A stretch of 64,000 nt of DNA from assembly GCA_903871605.1 (NCBI GenBank), contig CAIQHF010000012.1:1-64000 (forward strand), written 5' to 3'. Numbering within the stretch: the first letter of the stretch is position 1; each line of letters begins with the position of its first letter. Both the position numbers and the translations under genes were made by a program. This DNA is from an uncultured Sphingomonadaceae bacterium (GTDB taxonomy: Bacteria > Pseudomonadota > Alphaproteobacteria > Sphingomonadales > Sphingomonadaceae). Positions 28,588 to 38,058 of the stretch are shown one piece after another. Below the pieces are notes generated by a model. It worked only from the letters and a program-made list of their open reading frames with translations. It did not search any database and was not told where the DNA came from.

Positions 28588-30588
28588 TCAGTCGAGCGCG
28601 TAGCCCATCTTCTCGATCCACGGTGTGAGGATGGGCAGCACCGGCTCCATTTGCCGCCGGTAGCGTAGCCAGCGTCCCTGCGCGCGCTTGTAGATTGGCT
28701 CGGCAACCTGCGCGTAGCTTGGCGATCCGATGAACTCGCGTGCCGCGGCGTTTGACTGGTGCTCCATCAGTCGCGGATCCCAATCGAGCCCGGCAAAGTC
28801 GGCAAGCTGCCGCAATTGACCCTGCGTGTCCTCTATCAAGCTCTCGTATCGCACCGTGTGAACATCCAACGGCAAGACGGTGCAGCATTTTTCCCAATAG
28901 CTCATCACGCGATCGTAAAGACGCGCGGTGCTCGCCAAATCAAAAAAATGACCGAGTTCAAGATTGAGCCGCGCACTGATGATGAAGCAACTGAGCACAA
29001 CGTCGCACGGGTGTCGCTGCGCGAAAACGTAGCGGGCGTCCGGAAACATCCTATGGAGTAACGGCGCGCTGATAAGCCCGAGCGGATCCTTGTCGACGAC
29101 GAGCCGGCCCAGCGCATTCGGCGCTAGGCGGTCGACCTCGCTGAAATAGGCCTTTCGGTAACTATCGAGCTCTCCGACCGAAAGGTCGCGCAATTCGTCA
29201 GCTGAGCCGAGTCGCTCGGCGGTGCGGTGAATGACGCCTTCTTCCTCAAGCACCACCGTATCGGGATGGCCGATGAGCATCGTATCAATCAGCGTTGTTC
29301 CTGAGCGCGGAAACCCGAAAATGAAAAGTGGCGCGCTTCTCCCGACCGAAGGACGCGCCGACGACCAATTAGCATGCCATTGGGTGGTTAGGATTGCCGA
29401 CAGTCCTCGTATTTTCTCGTGATATCGCTCTGATTTCCCAACCTCGCCGGCATCGCGTGCCAAAGCGGCATTTGCCTCTGAAAAGGCGTCGAATGCGGCA
29501 TCGACATCGCCCAGCCGATCGGCGATTTCCCCGATAAACTGCGCCCGGCGCGCCGTATCGACATCGTGCGGAGCGCTTCGAGCAGCGGCCAGAGCCGCCT
29601 CGAGGTCGCCACTGCCGCGCAACGCCTGCGCGCGGAGCAAGGCCGTCGTATCGGATCCTATTCCCTGCGCGTCGGCCTCGTCCAACAGCGTGGTAAGATC
29701 AGCGAGACGATTGATCCGTTCCAGCAATTTTCCAAGGCCGAGGAAAGCGGGACTAAAATCGGGGACCAGAGCAAGTGCGGCACGATAGGATGCCTCGGCC
29801 CGCTCGAACGCCTTGCACTGCAGCTCGGCGCCAGCGATCTCTGTAAGCAGCCCGGCATTAATGCCCGTCGATTCGCGTGCGTGCGCGAGAACGACCAGCG
29901 CCTCCTCCCACTGCTGCAGGCCTATCAAGGCTTGACCCAATGACAGGTTTGCCGACGGATCGCCAGGCGCGAGTGCCACAGCCCGGCGAGCGCTGGCGAC
30001 GGCCTCGTTGAATGCGGCGGTCGAAATTTGCGCACGCGCCAAGGCTATCCAATAGGTCGCCACGGTCGGCCGAAGCCGTATCGAGCGCGTCAAGGGAGCA
30101 ATTGCCGACCCCGGGTCGCCTGCCGCCAGCAACGTGGAACCAAGACCATGCCAACTCTCAAAATCATTCGAATCTGCGGCCGTGAGCTGGTCGTATAGCG
30201 CCTGCGCGGCGGCAGGTTGTTCTTCGTGCAGGAGCGCATGCGCAACGATCCGCTGCATCTCGCGACCACCCGGCGTAGACGTATCGGCATGTGGCTGAGC
30301 GACGGCGCGCGCATCGGCATAGGCGCCGATCGATAGAAGCGCGCGCGACAGTTCTACCTTTGCCGCGAGTTCGTTGGGCGCGAGCGCGACCGCATGACGG
30401 AGGTGCGTAATGCCGCGGTCCAAATCGCCCGTCCGACAGCAGAGCACTCCGACGAGCAACGCTAATCCCGGGTCGCGAGATCCCCCGACGATTTCGGCCT
30501 CGCCTACTCTGATCGCACCGGAAAGATCGCCGGATTTGGCCAGCGCCAATGCGCCCGGCGACCGCTCGTCAAGCTGCGTCACAGGCAT
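28588..30588 (-). CDS. TPR / sulfotransferase (long form)
   Basis: A 666-residue protein: about ten TPR-like helical repeats (residues 10-400) followed by a PAPS-dependent sulfotransferase domain. The 5'-phosphosulfate loop is FGFPRSGTTL (425-433), followed by VLEEEGV with a candidate catalytic Glu; KDPLGLIS and RHPCDVVLS fit the 3'-phosphate region. No signal peptide or membrane segment is seen, so it acts in the cytoplasm. It is seven bases downstream of a second, shorter homologue. TPRs suggest a peptide or protein acceptor. Base composition looks more AT-rich than flanking genes, suggesting acquisition. Confidence 0.9.
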   Translation of the reverse strand: MPVTQLDERSPGALALAKSGDLSGAIRVGEAEIVGGSRDPGLALLVGVLCCRTGDLDRGITHLRHAVALAPNELAAKVELSRALLSIGAYADARAVAQPHADTSTPGGREMQRIVAHALLHEEQPAAAQALYDQLTAADSNDFESWHGLGSTLLAAGDPGSAIAPLTRSIRLRPTVATYWIALARAQISTAAFNEAVASARRAVALAPGDPSANLSLGQALIGLQQWEEALVVLAHARESTGINAGLLTEIAGAELQCKAFERAEASYRAALALVPDFSPAFLGLGKLLERINRLADLTTLLDEADAQGIGSDTTALLRAQALRGSGDLEAALAAARSAPHDVDTARRAQFIGEIADRLGDVDAAFDAFSEANAALARDAGEVGKSERYHEKIRGLSAILTTQWHANWSSARPSVGRSAPLFIFGFPRSGTTLIDTMLIGHPDTVVLEEEGVIHRTAERLGSADELRDLSVGELDSYRKAYFSEVDRLAPNALGRLVVDKDPLGLISAPLLHRMFPDARYVFAQRHPCDVVLSCFIISARLNLELGHFFDLASTARLYDRVMSYWEKCCTVLPLDVHTVRYESLIEDTQGQLRQLADFAGLDWDPRLMEHQSNAAAREFIGSPSYAQVAEPIYKRAQGRWLRYRRQMEPVLPILTPWIEKMGYALD

Positions 30589-30595
30589 TGCTCAG

Positions 30596-32047
30596 TCATG
30601 ATGTCGCGTCTCCACGCAGCGGGCCGAGATGCTTACGATATCGTTCCCACCGACCGGATGACCCACGGCTGATCGGCTGTCGAACCTGCCAGTTGCTCGC
30701 CGTTCGAATAGCGGCCGTGGAGCGCGACGCGTCCATCACCTGGTCCTGCCAAGGGAGTCCGCAAAATTCGAGCATCCGTTCTATCGTCGGCCGGGGTTTT
30801 GCGACGAGCTGATCATAGTCTAACTCGAAGATATCGTCGGGATATAATGATCGCCAATGATCCATCAACCGTTTCTGCTCGCTCTGATAGTGCGCGATAT
30901 CGCCGAGGTCCGTCGCGTAGGCGATCGCTGGATCCGCGTGAAGAAAATAGACTGATAGGATCGTATCACGCTCGCTGCGCACCGTGTGGATGATCCGCGC
31001 ATCCGGAAACATGCGCTTGATCAGCCCCACATGAATGAAGTTGTCTGGGCGCTTATCGGTCAAGATCGCTGCTCGCCCTCGGCGCGTGGCTATCTCGGCA
31101 AGATAGGCTTGCCGTACCATTGCGATCCGCTCCTCGGACTTCGCCGATTCGGGATATGGGGCCAGATATCTCGATATCAGCGCCGGCAGTGCCGCGATCT
31201 CGCCACCAGCGACGACCTGATCGTGACGCGCGAGAATCTGCTCGCAGAGCGTGGAGCCCGAACGAAACATGCCGCAGATGAATAGTGGTGCAACCGCAGG
31301 CTGGAGACCGTCGGTTGTCCCGTGGCCGGGAAATAGATGGGCGACCTTGTCAAAGAAGCCGCTCTGTCGAGCGCGGTCATATTGAATGCCGAGCCGCGCC
31401 GCCAATTGCCGGCTCGCCTGATTTGCCGCGGTGTACGCGGCGAACGCCTCGTCATACGCGCCGAGCCGATCGAGTGCTGCGCCAAGCGCATACCCCAGAT
31501 CAGCGCGGTTCACGGGGCTCGCCGCCGGATCGGCAAGCCTGGACGCAAGCTTGGCCAATAGGGGATCGTCCACGTCTTCCAAATCTGACACGCCGGCCAA
31601 CCGGGCGAGCGCCAAGGGATGCTCGGGATCTATCGCTATGATCGCATCATATGCCGCGCGTGCCGATGCCCGGTCGCCCACGTCTTCATGGAGATTGCCG
31701 AGATTGAGCAACGCCGGAACATATTGAGAATTGAGCGCCAGCGCAGCGTCGAGTTCCTTTCGGGCGGCGTCGCTGTCGCCCAAATCGTCCGCAAAGATAA
31801 CCCCTCTTTGAAGATGGGCTTCCTCGGGCCGTTCGACACCCAGATCGAGCGCATGGCGATAACTTTCCAATGCGGCTTGAAACTGCCGTTCGCTGCGCTG
31901 CGCGATCGCGAGGTTGAACCAGCTGTTTGGCAGGCCAGGGTATGCGGCGAGCAATCGCCCATAAGATGCGATCGCTTCTGTGAACTGCCCCGCCTGGAAG
32001 TGCCCTGACGCTGTTCTCAGTAGGGCATCCAAGCTGCCTCCGGTCAT
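30596..32047 (-). CDS. TPR / sulfotransferase (short form)
   Basis: A 483-residue paralogue of the next gene: TPRs (residues 5-220; for example YVPALLNLGNLHEDVGDRAS) then a sulfotransferase domain with PAPS loop ICGMFRSGSTL (257-267), catalytic-type Glu in VAGGEIAALP (E283), TDKRPDNFIHVGL and the 3'-phosphate-binding HTVRSERDTILSVY. It is cytoplasmic. Its ATG overlaps the stop of the M23 peptidase gene (ATGA), so the sulfotransferases are translated as part of the leftward xseA-proximal operon. Acceptor unknown. Confidence 0.9.
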   Translation of the reverse strand: MTGGSLDALLRTASGHFQAGQFTEAIASYGRLLAAYPGLPNSWFNLAIAQRSERQFQAALESYRHALDLGVERPEEAHLQRGVIFADDLGDSDAARKELDAALALNSQYVPALLNLGNLHEDVGDRASARAAYDAIIAIDPEHPLALARLAGVSDLEDVDDPLLAKLASRLADPAASPVNRADLGYALGAALDRLGAYDEAFAAYTAANQASRQLAARLGIQYDRARQSGFFDKVAHLFPGHGTTDGLQPAVAPLFICGMFRSGSTLCEQILARHDQVVAGGEIAALPALISRYLAPYPESAKSEERIAMVRQAYLAEIATRRGRAAILTDKRPDNFIHVGLIKRMFPDARIIHTVRSERDTILSVYFLHADPAIAYATDLGDIAHYQSEQKRLMDHWRSLYPDDIFELDYDQLVAKPRPTIERMLEFCGLPWQDQVMDASRSTAAIRTASNWQVRQPISRGSSGRWERYRKHLGPLRGDATS

Positions 32048-32955
32048 TGGTTCGACATCCCCGCCGGTTCACCCCCCGTCATCGGCCCCGCCACCAGCTT
32101 GGGATCGATCCGCTCGCCGCGCCAGGTCAGCGCCCAGTGGAGATGCGGGCCGGTCGCGCGGCCGGTCATGCCGCTCTCGCCGATCACCTGGCCGCGCCTG
32201 ACCACGTCGCCGACCTTCACGTCGATATGGCTGAGATGGAGGAACGCCGAATCAAGCCCCATGCCGTGGCCGACCATCAGCAGATGCCCCTCGAGCGTGA
32301 ACGGATCGCCGCTCGCCGCCAGGATCACCACGCCGTCGGCGGGCGCACGCACCGGCGTACCCGTCGGCACCGCGATGTCCTCGCCGCTGTGGTAGCTGCC
32401 CTTCTCGCCATTATAGACGCGCTGCGCCCCGAACGCGCCCGAGACGCGGCCCAAGGCGGGCCACTGGAAGCTCTGCCGCCAGCCGTCGCTGACCAAGGTC
32501 GCCGCCTGCGCGCGCGCGGCCTTGATCTGGTCGAGCTCGCCGGCGCGGATCTTGAGGAACTCGGCCTCGGGCTGCTGATATTTGGGGATTGGCAATGCCT
32601 CGATCCGATAGACGCCCGGCGCGATCGCGAGCCGATCGACCACCGTCGTGCGATCGCCGCGCGTCGCCACCAGCGTGGCGCTCGGGCCGTGGTCGCGCCC
32701 GAACGCGACCAGGAAGCGGCCGTCGGGCGTCATCGGGATGTCGGCGCCGTCGAGCGCCAGCGAGACCGTGCCGGCGGGCACGGTGCCGACGAGCATGCCG
32801 CCCTGGCTCATCGCGCCGCGGAAGGTGAAGCCCTGCGCCGCGCTCGTCGGCATCGGCGCGACCGCGAGCGGCATTGCCGCCACCTGCGCCGCCGCATCGC
32901 CGGCAAGACCGATCAGCGCAACCGCGCCCACCGCTATCGCACCGCCTTGTTTCAA
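32044..32955 (-). CDS. M23 family (LytM-type) metallopeptidase, exported
   Basis: A 303-residue periplasmic peptidoglycan-peptidase-like protein: signal segment (AIAVGAVALIGLAGDAAA), a beta-rich middle, and the M23 domain with zinc ligands in YHSGEDIAVPTGTPV and GPHLHWALTW plus LHLSH. All four positions of an active enzyme are present. No in-frame ATG suits the signal peptide; a TTG overlapping the DUF2093 stop (TTGA) is the best start. It is coupled downstream to a sulfotransferase gene. It probably cleaves cross-link peptides or acts on a sulfated or hydroxylated product; the latter is speculation. Confidence 0.88.
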   Translation of the reverse strand: MKQGGAIAVGAVALIGLAGDAAAQVAAMPLAVAPMPTSAAQGFTFRGAMSQGGMLVGTVPAGTVSLALDGADIPMTPDGRFLVAFGRDHGPSATLVATRGDRTTVVDRLAIAPGVYRIEALPIPKYQQPEAEFLKIRAGELDQIKAARAQAATLVSDGWRQSFQWPALGRVSGAFGAQRVYNGEKGSYHSGEDIAVPTGTPVRAPADGVVILAASGDPFTLEGHLLMVGHGMGLDSAFLHLSHIDVKVGDVVRRGQVIGESGMTGRATGPHLHWALTWRGERIDPKLVAGPMTGGEPAGMSNQ

Positions 32956-33149
32956 GACATTTCGGCCCGTGTCGAGAGCTCGGCCGAGGCATAGGGCTGC
33001 TGCTTCGCGACGCTCCAATAGCGCAGCCGGTCGAGCGGGATGCGCTCGCCCGAGATCGCGCAGACGACATGGTCGCCCGGCACCAGCACGCGAAAACTGT
33101 TGGCGAGATAGCGCAACCGCGCCTCGCGACCGCTTTGCGACATCAGCAT
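32952..33149 (-). CDS. DUF2093 family protein
   Basis: A 65-residue alphaproteobacterial protein recognised from REARLRYLANSFRVLVPGDHV and the following GERIPLDRLRYWS. No function is known to me. AAGGAA sits six bases before the ATG at 33149; an ATG at 33155 abuts the site and is less likely. It lies between xseA and the M23 gene, a usual place for this family, and overlaps the M23 start. Confidence 0.9.
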   Translation of the reverse strand: MLMSQSGREARLRYLANSFRVLVPGDHVVCAISGERIPLDRLRYWSVAKQQPYASAELSTRAEMS

Positions 33150-33190
33150 GGCCATTTCCTTTCCGTCGCCCCCGACTTGATCGCGCCGAT

Positions 33191-34723
33191 CTACAGAAGT
33201 CGCGGCTGAAGGGAAACGCCCGCCTGCGGCCTGGGCTTCTGCCGCGTCGGTGGCTCGGCCGAACCGCTGGTGGCGACGTCGACCGTGCCGTCGGCGAAGA
33301 TCAGCCGCATCCGCCCCGCCTCGATCGCGCGCGCCGCGCTCGGCACGACATGGCCGTCGGCCTCGACGCGCGCATAGCCGCGCGCGAGCACCAGATCAGG
33401 GTTGAGGCTCTGTGCCACGCGCCACAGCTGCTCGAGCTTCTGCCGCGCGTCGGCGAAGCGCGCGGTCACGGTCGCGATCCGCAGCGGCTGGCGGTCGAGC
33501 CGGCGCCGCGCGTCCTGCAGCGGCGCGACCGCGGCGCGCGCGAGATCGCGCCGCAGCCGATCGAGCGTCGCGCGCTCGCGCTCGACACGCGCCGCGAGCA
33601 ATCGAGGCCTCAGCGCGCCCGCGGCGTGCGCCAGATCGCCACGCGCATCGGCGAGCCGGCGCGACAGGCCACGCGGCAGACGCTCGCTCAGATCGTCGAT
33701 CCTCTGGCGCTGGCCGCCGAGCAGCGTGTCCGGGGTCGGCAGCCGCCGCGCGACATGCCCGAAGCGCTCGCCCGATCGCACCACGTCGCGCCGCGCCGCC
33801 TGCGCGATCCGCTGGCCGATCACGCCCACCCCGGCGAGCAGTTCGACGCGCACCGGCACCGCCATCTCGGCCGCGGCGGTAGGTGTCGGTGCGCGGCGAT
33901 CGGCGGCGAAGTCGCACAGGGTGGTGTCGGTCTCGTGGCCGACCGCCGAGATGATCGGGATCGTGCAGGCGGCGACCGCGCGCACCACCACCTCTTCGTT
34001 GAACGCCCACAGATCCTCGATCGAGCCGCCGCCGCGCGCGACGATGACCAGATCGGGCCGCGGGACCGGCCCGTTCGCCGGCAGCGCGTCGAAGCCGCGG
34101 ATCGCCGCCGCGACCTTCTCAGCGGCGCCTTCGCCCTGTACCGGCACGCCCCAGACGAGGACGCGGCTCGGAAAGCGGTCGGCGAGCCGGTGGAGGATGT
34201 CGCGAATCACCGCGCCGGTCGGCGAGGTGACGACGCCGATCGTGCGCGGCAGGAAGGGCAGGCGCTGCTTGCGGTCCTCGTCGAACAGCCCTTCGGCGGC
34301 GAGTAGGCGGCGGCGCCGGTCGAGCAGCGCCATCAGCGCGCCCTGGCCCGCGAGCTCCATTCGTTCGATCACGATCTGATATTTGGATCGGCCCGGATAG
34401 GTGGTGAGCTTGCCGGTCGCGATCACCTCGATCCCGTCCTCGGGCCGAAAGCGCATCGCCGAGGCCTGCCCCTTCCACACCACGCCGTCGATGCACGCCT
34501 TCTCGTCCTTGAGCGTCAGGTAGCAATGGCCCGAGACATGGCGCTTGAACCCCGAAATCTCGCCGCGCACGCGGACATGGCCGAAACGGTCCTCGACGGT
34601 GCGCTTGAGCGCGCCCGACAGTTCGGAGACGGACAGAGCAGGCGCGTTGTCGCCCGGCGCCTCCTCGGCTAGGAGCGCGGCCCTACCGTCTTGTTGATCA
34701 TAGGGTGCGAAGGGGTCGGCCAT
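33191..34723 (-). CDS. xseA: Exodeoxyribonuclease VII large subunit
   Basis: Large subunit of the ATP- and metal-independent single-strand exonuclease. The 510-residue protein has the N-terminal OB fold ([39 protein letters not shown]), the catalytic core ([56 protein letters not shown]) and a long Arg-rich helical C-terminus. No alternative start exists before the OB fold, so the ATG is secure. That ATG shares two bases with the ATG of divergent purD. Confidence 0.95.
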   Translation of the reverse strand: MADPFAPYDQQDGRAALLAEEAPGDNAPALSVSELSGALKRTVEDRFGHVRVRGEISGFKRHVSGHCYLTLKDEKACIDGVVWKGQASAMRFRPEDGIEVIATGKLTTYPGRSKYQIVIERMELAGQGALMALLDRRRRLLAAEGLFDEDRKQRLPFLPRTIGVVTSPTGAVIRDILHRLADRFPSRVLVWGVPVQGEGAAEKVAAAIRGFDALPANGPVPRPDLVIVARGGGSIEDLWAFNEEVVVRAVAACTIPIISAVGHETDTTLCDFAADRRAPTPTAAAEMAVPVRVELLAGVGVIGQRIAQAARRDVVRSGERFGHVARRLPTPDTLLGGQRQRIDDLSERLPRGLSRRLADARGDLAHAAGALRPRLLAARVERERATLDRLRRDLARAAVAPLQDARRRLDRQPLRIATVTARFADARQKLEQLWRVAQSLNPDLVLARGYARVEADGHVVPSAARAIEAGRMRLIFADGTVDVATSGSAEPPTRQKPRPQAGVSLQPRLL

Positions 34724-35990
34724 GAATGTCCTGCTGCTGGGCTCGGGGGGCCGCGAACATGCGCTCGCCTGGAAGCTCGCGCAATCGCCGCTGCTGGATA
34801 CGCTCTATGCAGCGCCAGGCAATCCGGGGATCGGGCATCATGCCGCGCTCGTGCCGCTGACGCTCGACGACCAGGCGGGCATCATCGAATTCGCGCGCGA
34901 AGCCGCAATCGGGCTGGTCGTGATCGGCCCCGAGCAACCGCTGGTCGAGGGTCTCGCCGACGCGTTGCGCGCCGCCGGCATCGCGGTGTTCGGGCCGTCG
35001 GCCGCCGCCGCGCGGCTCGAGGGCTCGAAGGGCTTCACCAAGGCGCTGTGCGATCGCGCCGGCGTGCCGACCGCCGGCTATGAAAGCTTCACCGACGCCG
35101 CCCGGGCGAAGCTCGCGCTGCCCCGCTTCGGTCTGCCCGTGGTGATCAAGGCTGACGGGCTGGCGGCGGGCAAGGGCGTCGTCATCGCGACCACCGCCGA
35201 CGAGGCCGGCCAGGCGATCGACGAGATGATCGGCGGCCGCTTCGGCGCGGCGGGCGCGAGCCTGGTGATCGAACAGTTTCTCGAGGGCGAGGAGGTTTCC
35301 TTCTTCGCGCTGTCCGACGGCAAGACCGTCGTCCCGTTCGGATCGGCGCAGGACCATAAGCGCGTCGGCGACGGCGACATCGGCCCCAATACCGGCGGCA
35401 TGGGCGCCTATTCACCGGCCCGCGTGCTGACCCCCGCGCTGGAAGCCCGGGTGATGGCCGAGATCGTGCGACCGTCGGTGGCGGCGATGGCGAAGGCGGG
35501 CACGCCCTTTTCCGGCGTGCTGTTCGCGGGGCTGATGCTGACCGAGACCGGCCCGCAGCTGATCGAATATAATGTCCGCTTCGGCGATCCCGAATGCCAG
35601 GTGCTGATGCTGCGGCTGGCCGAGGATCTGCTGCCGCTGCTCCATGCGGCAGCGACAGGCACGCTCGAGGATCGGCCGGCTGCATGGACCGACGCGGCGG
35701 CGCTGACCGTCGTGATGGCGGCGCAGGGCTATCCGGAGACCCCGCGGACGGGGGGGACGATCGACGGGATCGCGGCCGCGGAGGCGACCGGCGCGCATGT
35801 CTTCCACGCCGGCACGCGCAACGAGGCCACAGGGCTGGTCGCGGCGGGCGGGCGCGTGCTCGCGGTCACCGCCGCGGCACCGGACGTCGCGCAGGCGCAG
35901 GCCGCCGCCTATCGCGCCATCGACGCGATCGACTTCCCGACCGGCTTCTGCCGCCGCGATATCGGTTGGCGCGAAGTCGCGCGCGGCTGA
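34722..35990 (+). CDS. purD: Phosphoribosylamine-glycine ligase PurD
   Basis: ATP-grasp enzyme of purine synthesis (GAR synthetase). The 422-residue protein begins [20 protein letters not shown] and has [19 protein letters not shown], the ATP-grasp [36 protein letters not shown] and [10 protein letters not shown]. Start and length fit the family. Its promoter must lie inside xseA because the two start codons overlap. GAAGGGG upstream provides a ribosome site. Confidence 0.96.
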   Translation: MNVLLLGSGGREHALAWKLAQSPLLDTLYAAPGNPGIGHHAALVPLTLDDQAGIIEFAREAAIGLVVIGPEQPLVEGLADALRAAGIAVFGPSAAAARLEGSKGFTKALCDRAGVPTAGYESFTDAARAKLALPRFGLPVVIKADGLAAGKGVVIATTADEAGQAIDEMIGGRFGAAGASLVIEQFLEGEEVSFFALSDGKTVVPFGSAQDHKRVGDGDIGPNTGGMGAYSPARVLTPALEARVMAEIVRPSVAAMAKAGTPFSGVLFAGLMLTETGPQLIEYNVRFGDPECQVLMLRLAEDLLPLLHAAATGTLEDRPAAWTDAAALTVVMAAQGYPETPRTGGTIDGIAAAEATGAHVFHAGTRNEATGLVAAGGRVLAVTAAAPDVAQAQAAAYRAIDAIDFPTGFCRRDIGWREVARG

Positions 35991-36050
35991 ACTTGCGCCG
36001 GCGGCGGCCGCATGGCTAATTCGCCGCAGACCTTCCTATCGGGAATCCCC

Positions 36051-36542
36051 ATGTCGACCAGCACTCTGCTCATCATCGGTGCCGCCGTCCTCCTGCTCGC
36101 GCTCGTGCTGCTCGTCCTCGCGCGCAGCGGCCGCAAGCCGATCGAGGGGCCGGCCGACGAAGACGGCATGGCGATGGTGCGGCCGGCGACCGCATTCGCC
36201 CCGCTGCTCCCCGACGAGCCATTGCCCGAAGCGGGCGCGGCGCTTGCCGCGACGCTGTCGCCGGCGGAGCTGGCGCCGGCGCCGGTGCCGGCGGGCCCGC
36301 CCGACCCGCTCACCCGGATGAAGGGGCTTGGCCCCAAGGCGCAGGCGACGCTCGCCGGTCTCGGCGTCACGCGATACGATCAGATCGCGGCGTGGAGCGA
36401 CGGCGACATTGCGCGCATCGACACCGGGATGGGCGCGTTCAAGGGCCGTATCGTGCGCGACCGCTGGGTCGAGCAGGCACGCTATCTGGCAGCGGGCGAC
36501 GTCGCCGGCTTCGAGGCGGTATTCGGGAAGCTGGGCAGCTGA
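36051..36542 (+). CDS. Membrane-anchored helix-hairpin-helix protein
   Basis: A 163-residue protein with one N-terminal membrane segment (TLLIIGAAVLLLALVLLVLA), a Pro/Ala-rich linker and a C-terminal helix-hairpin-helix domain of the L21-adjacent/flap-nuclease-like type: LTRMKGLGPKAQATLAGLGV, YDQIAAWSDGDIARID and KGRIVRDRWVEQAR. Such domains bind DNA backbone or act as interaction modules; the catalytic residues of a nuclease are not present. An in-frame ATG at 36012 would put a 13-residue leader before the anchor. Its role is unknown. Confidence 0.8.
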   Translation: MSTSTLLIIGAAVLLLALVLLVLARSGRKPIEGPADEDGMAMVRPATAFAPLLPDEPLPEAGAALAATLSPAELAPAPVPAGPPDPLTRMKGLGPKAQATLAGLGVTRYDQIAAWSDGDIARIDTGMGAFKGRIVRDRWVEQARYLAAGDVAGFEAVFGKLGS

Positions 36543-36575
36543 GCGTCCAGCCCGGCATTCTGCCGGGGCATAACA
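36543..36575. repeat. Half-copy of type A palindromic repeat
   Basis: Hairpin-forming CCAGCCCGGCATTCTGCCGG followed by GGC, filling the gap between two convergent genes; resembles one arm of the repeats at 3381 and 11921. It probably serves as a terminator. Confidence 0.45.
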
Positions 36576-36576
36576 G

Positions 36577-37884
36577 CTAGGCTTTCCGCACGCTCGCGAG
36601 CAGCTTGTCGAGCCGCCGCCCGTCCATGTCGACGATCTCGAAACGCCAACCGCCATGGTCGAAATGCTCGCCGGTGTCGGGGATGCGACGCAGCACCGAG
36701 AGCGCAAATCCCGCCGCGGTGGCATAATCGCGATCCTCGGGCAGGTCGATGCCCAGTTGCTCGGCCATCGCGTCGGCACTGAGCGTCCCCGAGATCAGCC
36801 AGCTGCCGTCATCGCGGCGCACCAGCGCGGGATCATGCCCCGCGTCGCGATCCGACGCGAAGGTGCCCGCGATCGCGGCGAGCAGGCCGCCGGGCGTCAC
36901 CAGCCCGTCGAAATGGCCATATTCGTCGTGGACCAGCGCGAGCGGCACCTCGGCATCGCGCAGCACCGCGAGCGCGTCCATCGCGTCCATCCGGTCGGGC
37001 ACCGAGGGCACCGGGCGCATCATCGCGCGCAGATCGATCGCGCGACCCTCGAGCAGCGCGACGAGCAGGTCGCGCAACCGCGCCACCCCGACGATCGCGT
37101 CGACCGAGCCCTCCGCGATCGGCAGGCGGCTGTGCGGCGTCTCGGCGACGATCCCGCGGATATCGTCGAGGCTGGCGTCGACGTCGATCCAGTCGACCTC
37201 GGTGCGCGGCGTCATCACCTCGCGCACCGGGCGATCGGCGAGCCGCACCACCCCGGAAATGATCGCGCGCTCGCTCTCCTCGATCACCCCCGCGGACGAC
37301 GCCTCCGCGACGATCAGCTGCAACTCCTCGGCGGTGACATGCTCCTCGCGCTCGCGATCGAGACCGATGATGCGGAAGATCAGCAGGCTGGTCTCGTCGA
37401 GCAGCCAGACCACCGGCTTGGTCGCGGTCGCCATCCACTTCATCGGCAGCGCCGCGATGGTCGCGATCGGCTCGGGATTGCGCAGCGCGATCTGCTTGGG
37501 GACGAGCTCGCCGACGATCAGCGAGACATAGGTGGTCACCGCGATCACCAGCGCGAAGCCGATATGATCGGCATGGTTGTGATCGAGGCCGAGCCGCTCG
37601 AGCCGCTCGGCGACGGGGCCACCCAGCGCCTCGCCCGAGAAGGCGCCCGACAGGATCGCGATCAGCGTGATGCCAATCTGCACGGTCGACAGGAATTTGC
37701 CGGGATTCTCGCGCAGCACCATCGCCGCGCGCGCGCCGCGCCTGCCGGTGCGCGCCAGTGCCTCGAGCCGCGCACTGCGCGACGAGACGATCGCCAGCTC
37801 GCTCATCGCGAACAGGCCGTTCAGGACGACCAACGCGATGATGATGGCGACGTCGATCCACGGGAAGGGGGCAAGAGGCGGCAT
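36577..37884 (-). CDS. CNNM/HlyC-CorC family membrane protein with CBS domains
   Basis: A 435-residue inner-membrane protein: the CNNM (DUF21) domain with three to four segments (about 10-35, 65-90, 105-125, 135-160) and conserved SELAIVSSRSARLEALA and LIVGELVPKQIALRNPEPIA; a CBS pair (about 205-335; VREVMTPRTEVDWIDVDASL, LALVHDEYGHFDGLVTPGG); and a C-terminal CorC_HlyC domain. The family is linked to Mg2+/Co2+ transport or cation efflux; older 'hemolysin' labels are misleading. It is transcribed leftward and converges with the helix-hairpin-helix gene. Confidence 0.92.
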   Translation of the reverse strand: MPPLAPFPWIDVAIIIALVVLNGLFAMSELAIVSSRSARLEALARTGRRGARAAMVLRENPGKFLSTVQIGITLIAILSGAFSGEALGGPVAERLERLGLDHNHADHIGFALVIAVTTYVSLIVGELVPKQIALRNPEPIATIAALPMKWMATATKPVVWLLDETSLLIFRIIGLDREREEHVTAEELQLIVAEASSAGVIEESERAIISGVVRLADRPVREVMTPRTEVDWIDVDASLDDIRGIVAETPHSRLPIAEGSVDAIVGVARLRDLLVALLEGRAIDLRAMMRPVPSVPDRMDAMDALAVLRDAEVPLALVHDEYGHFDGLVTPGGLLAAIAGTFASDRDAGHDPALVRRDDGSWLISGTLSADAMAEQLGIDLPEDRDYATAAGFALSVLRRIPDTGEHFDHGGWRFEIVDMDGRRLDKLLASVRKA

Positions 37885-38058
37885 GGCGCGGGCCTTCCAT
37901 GCCCAAAAAGCGGAGGCGCGGCAATGGTCCCGCTGCGCAAATCCTCCCCTGAGGGCCCGCCGCAGGCTGGTGGAGGGACAGTCCAGGTCACCGGCGCATG
38001 CCAGGTCGGGGCGGTCGGGGCCGCGTCGCTACGCCGTACGGGACGAGACGGTCGGGCG

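Noticed and set aside
36577-37884. Hemolysin
   Set aside because: CNNM/CorC proteins were once labelled hemolysin-like, but domain content points to a cation-transport-related membrane protein.
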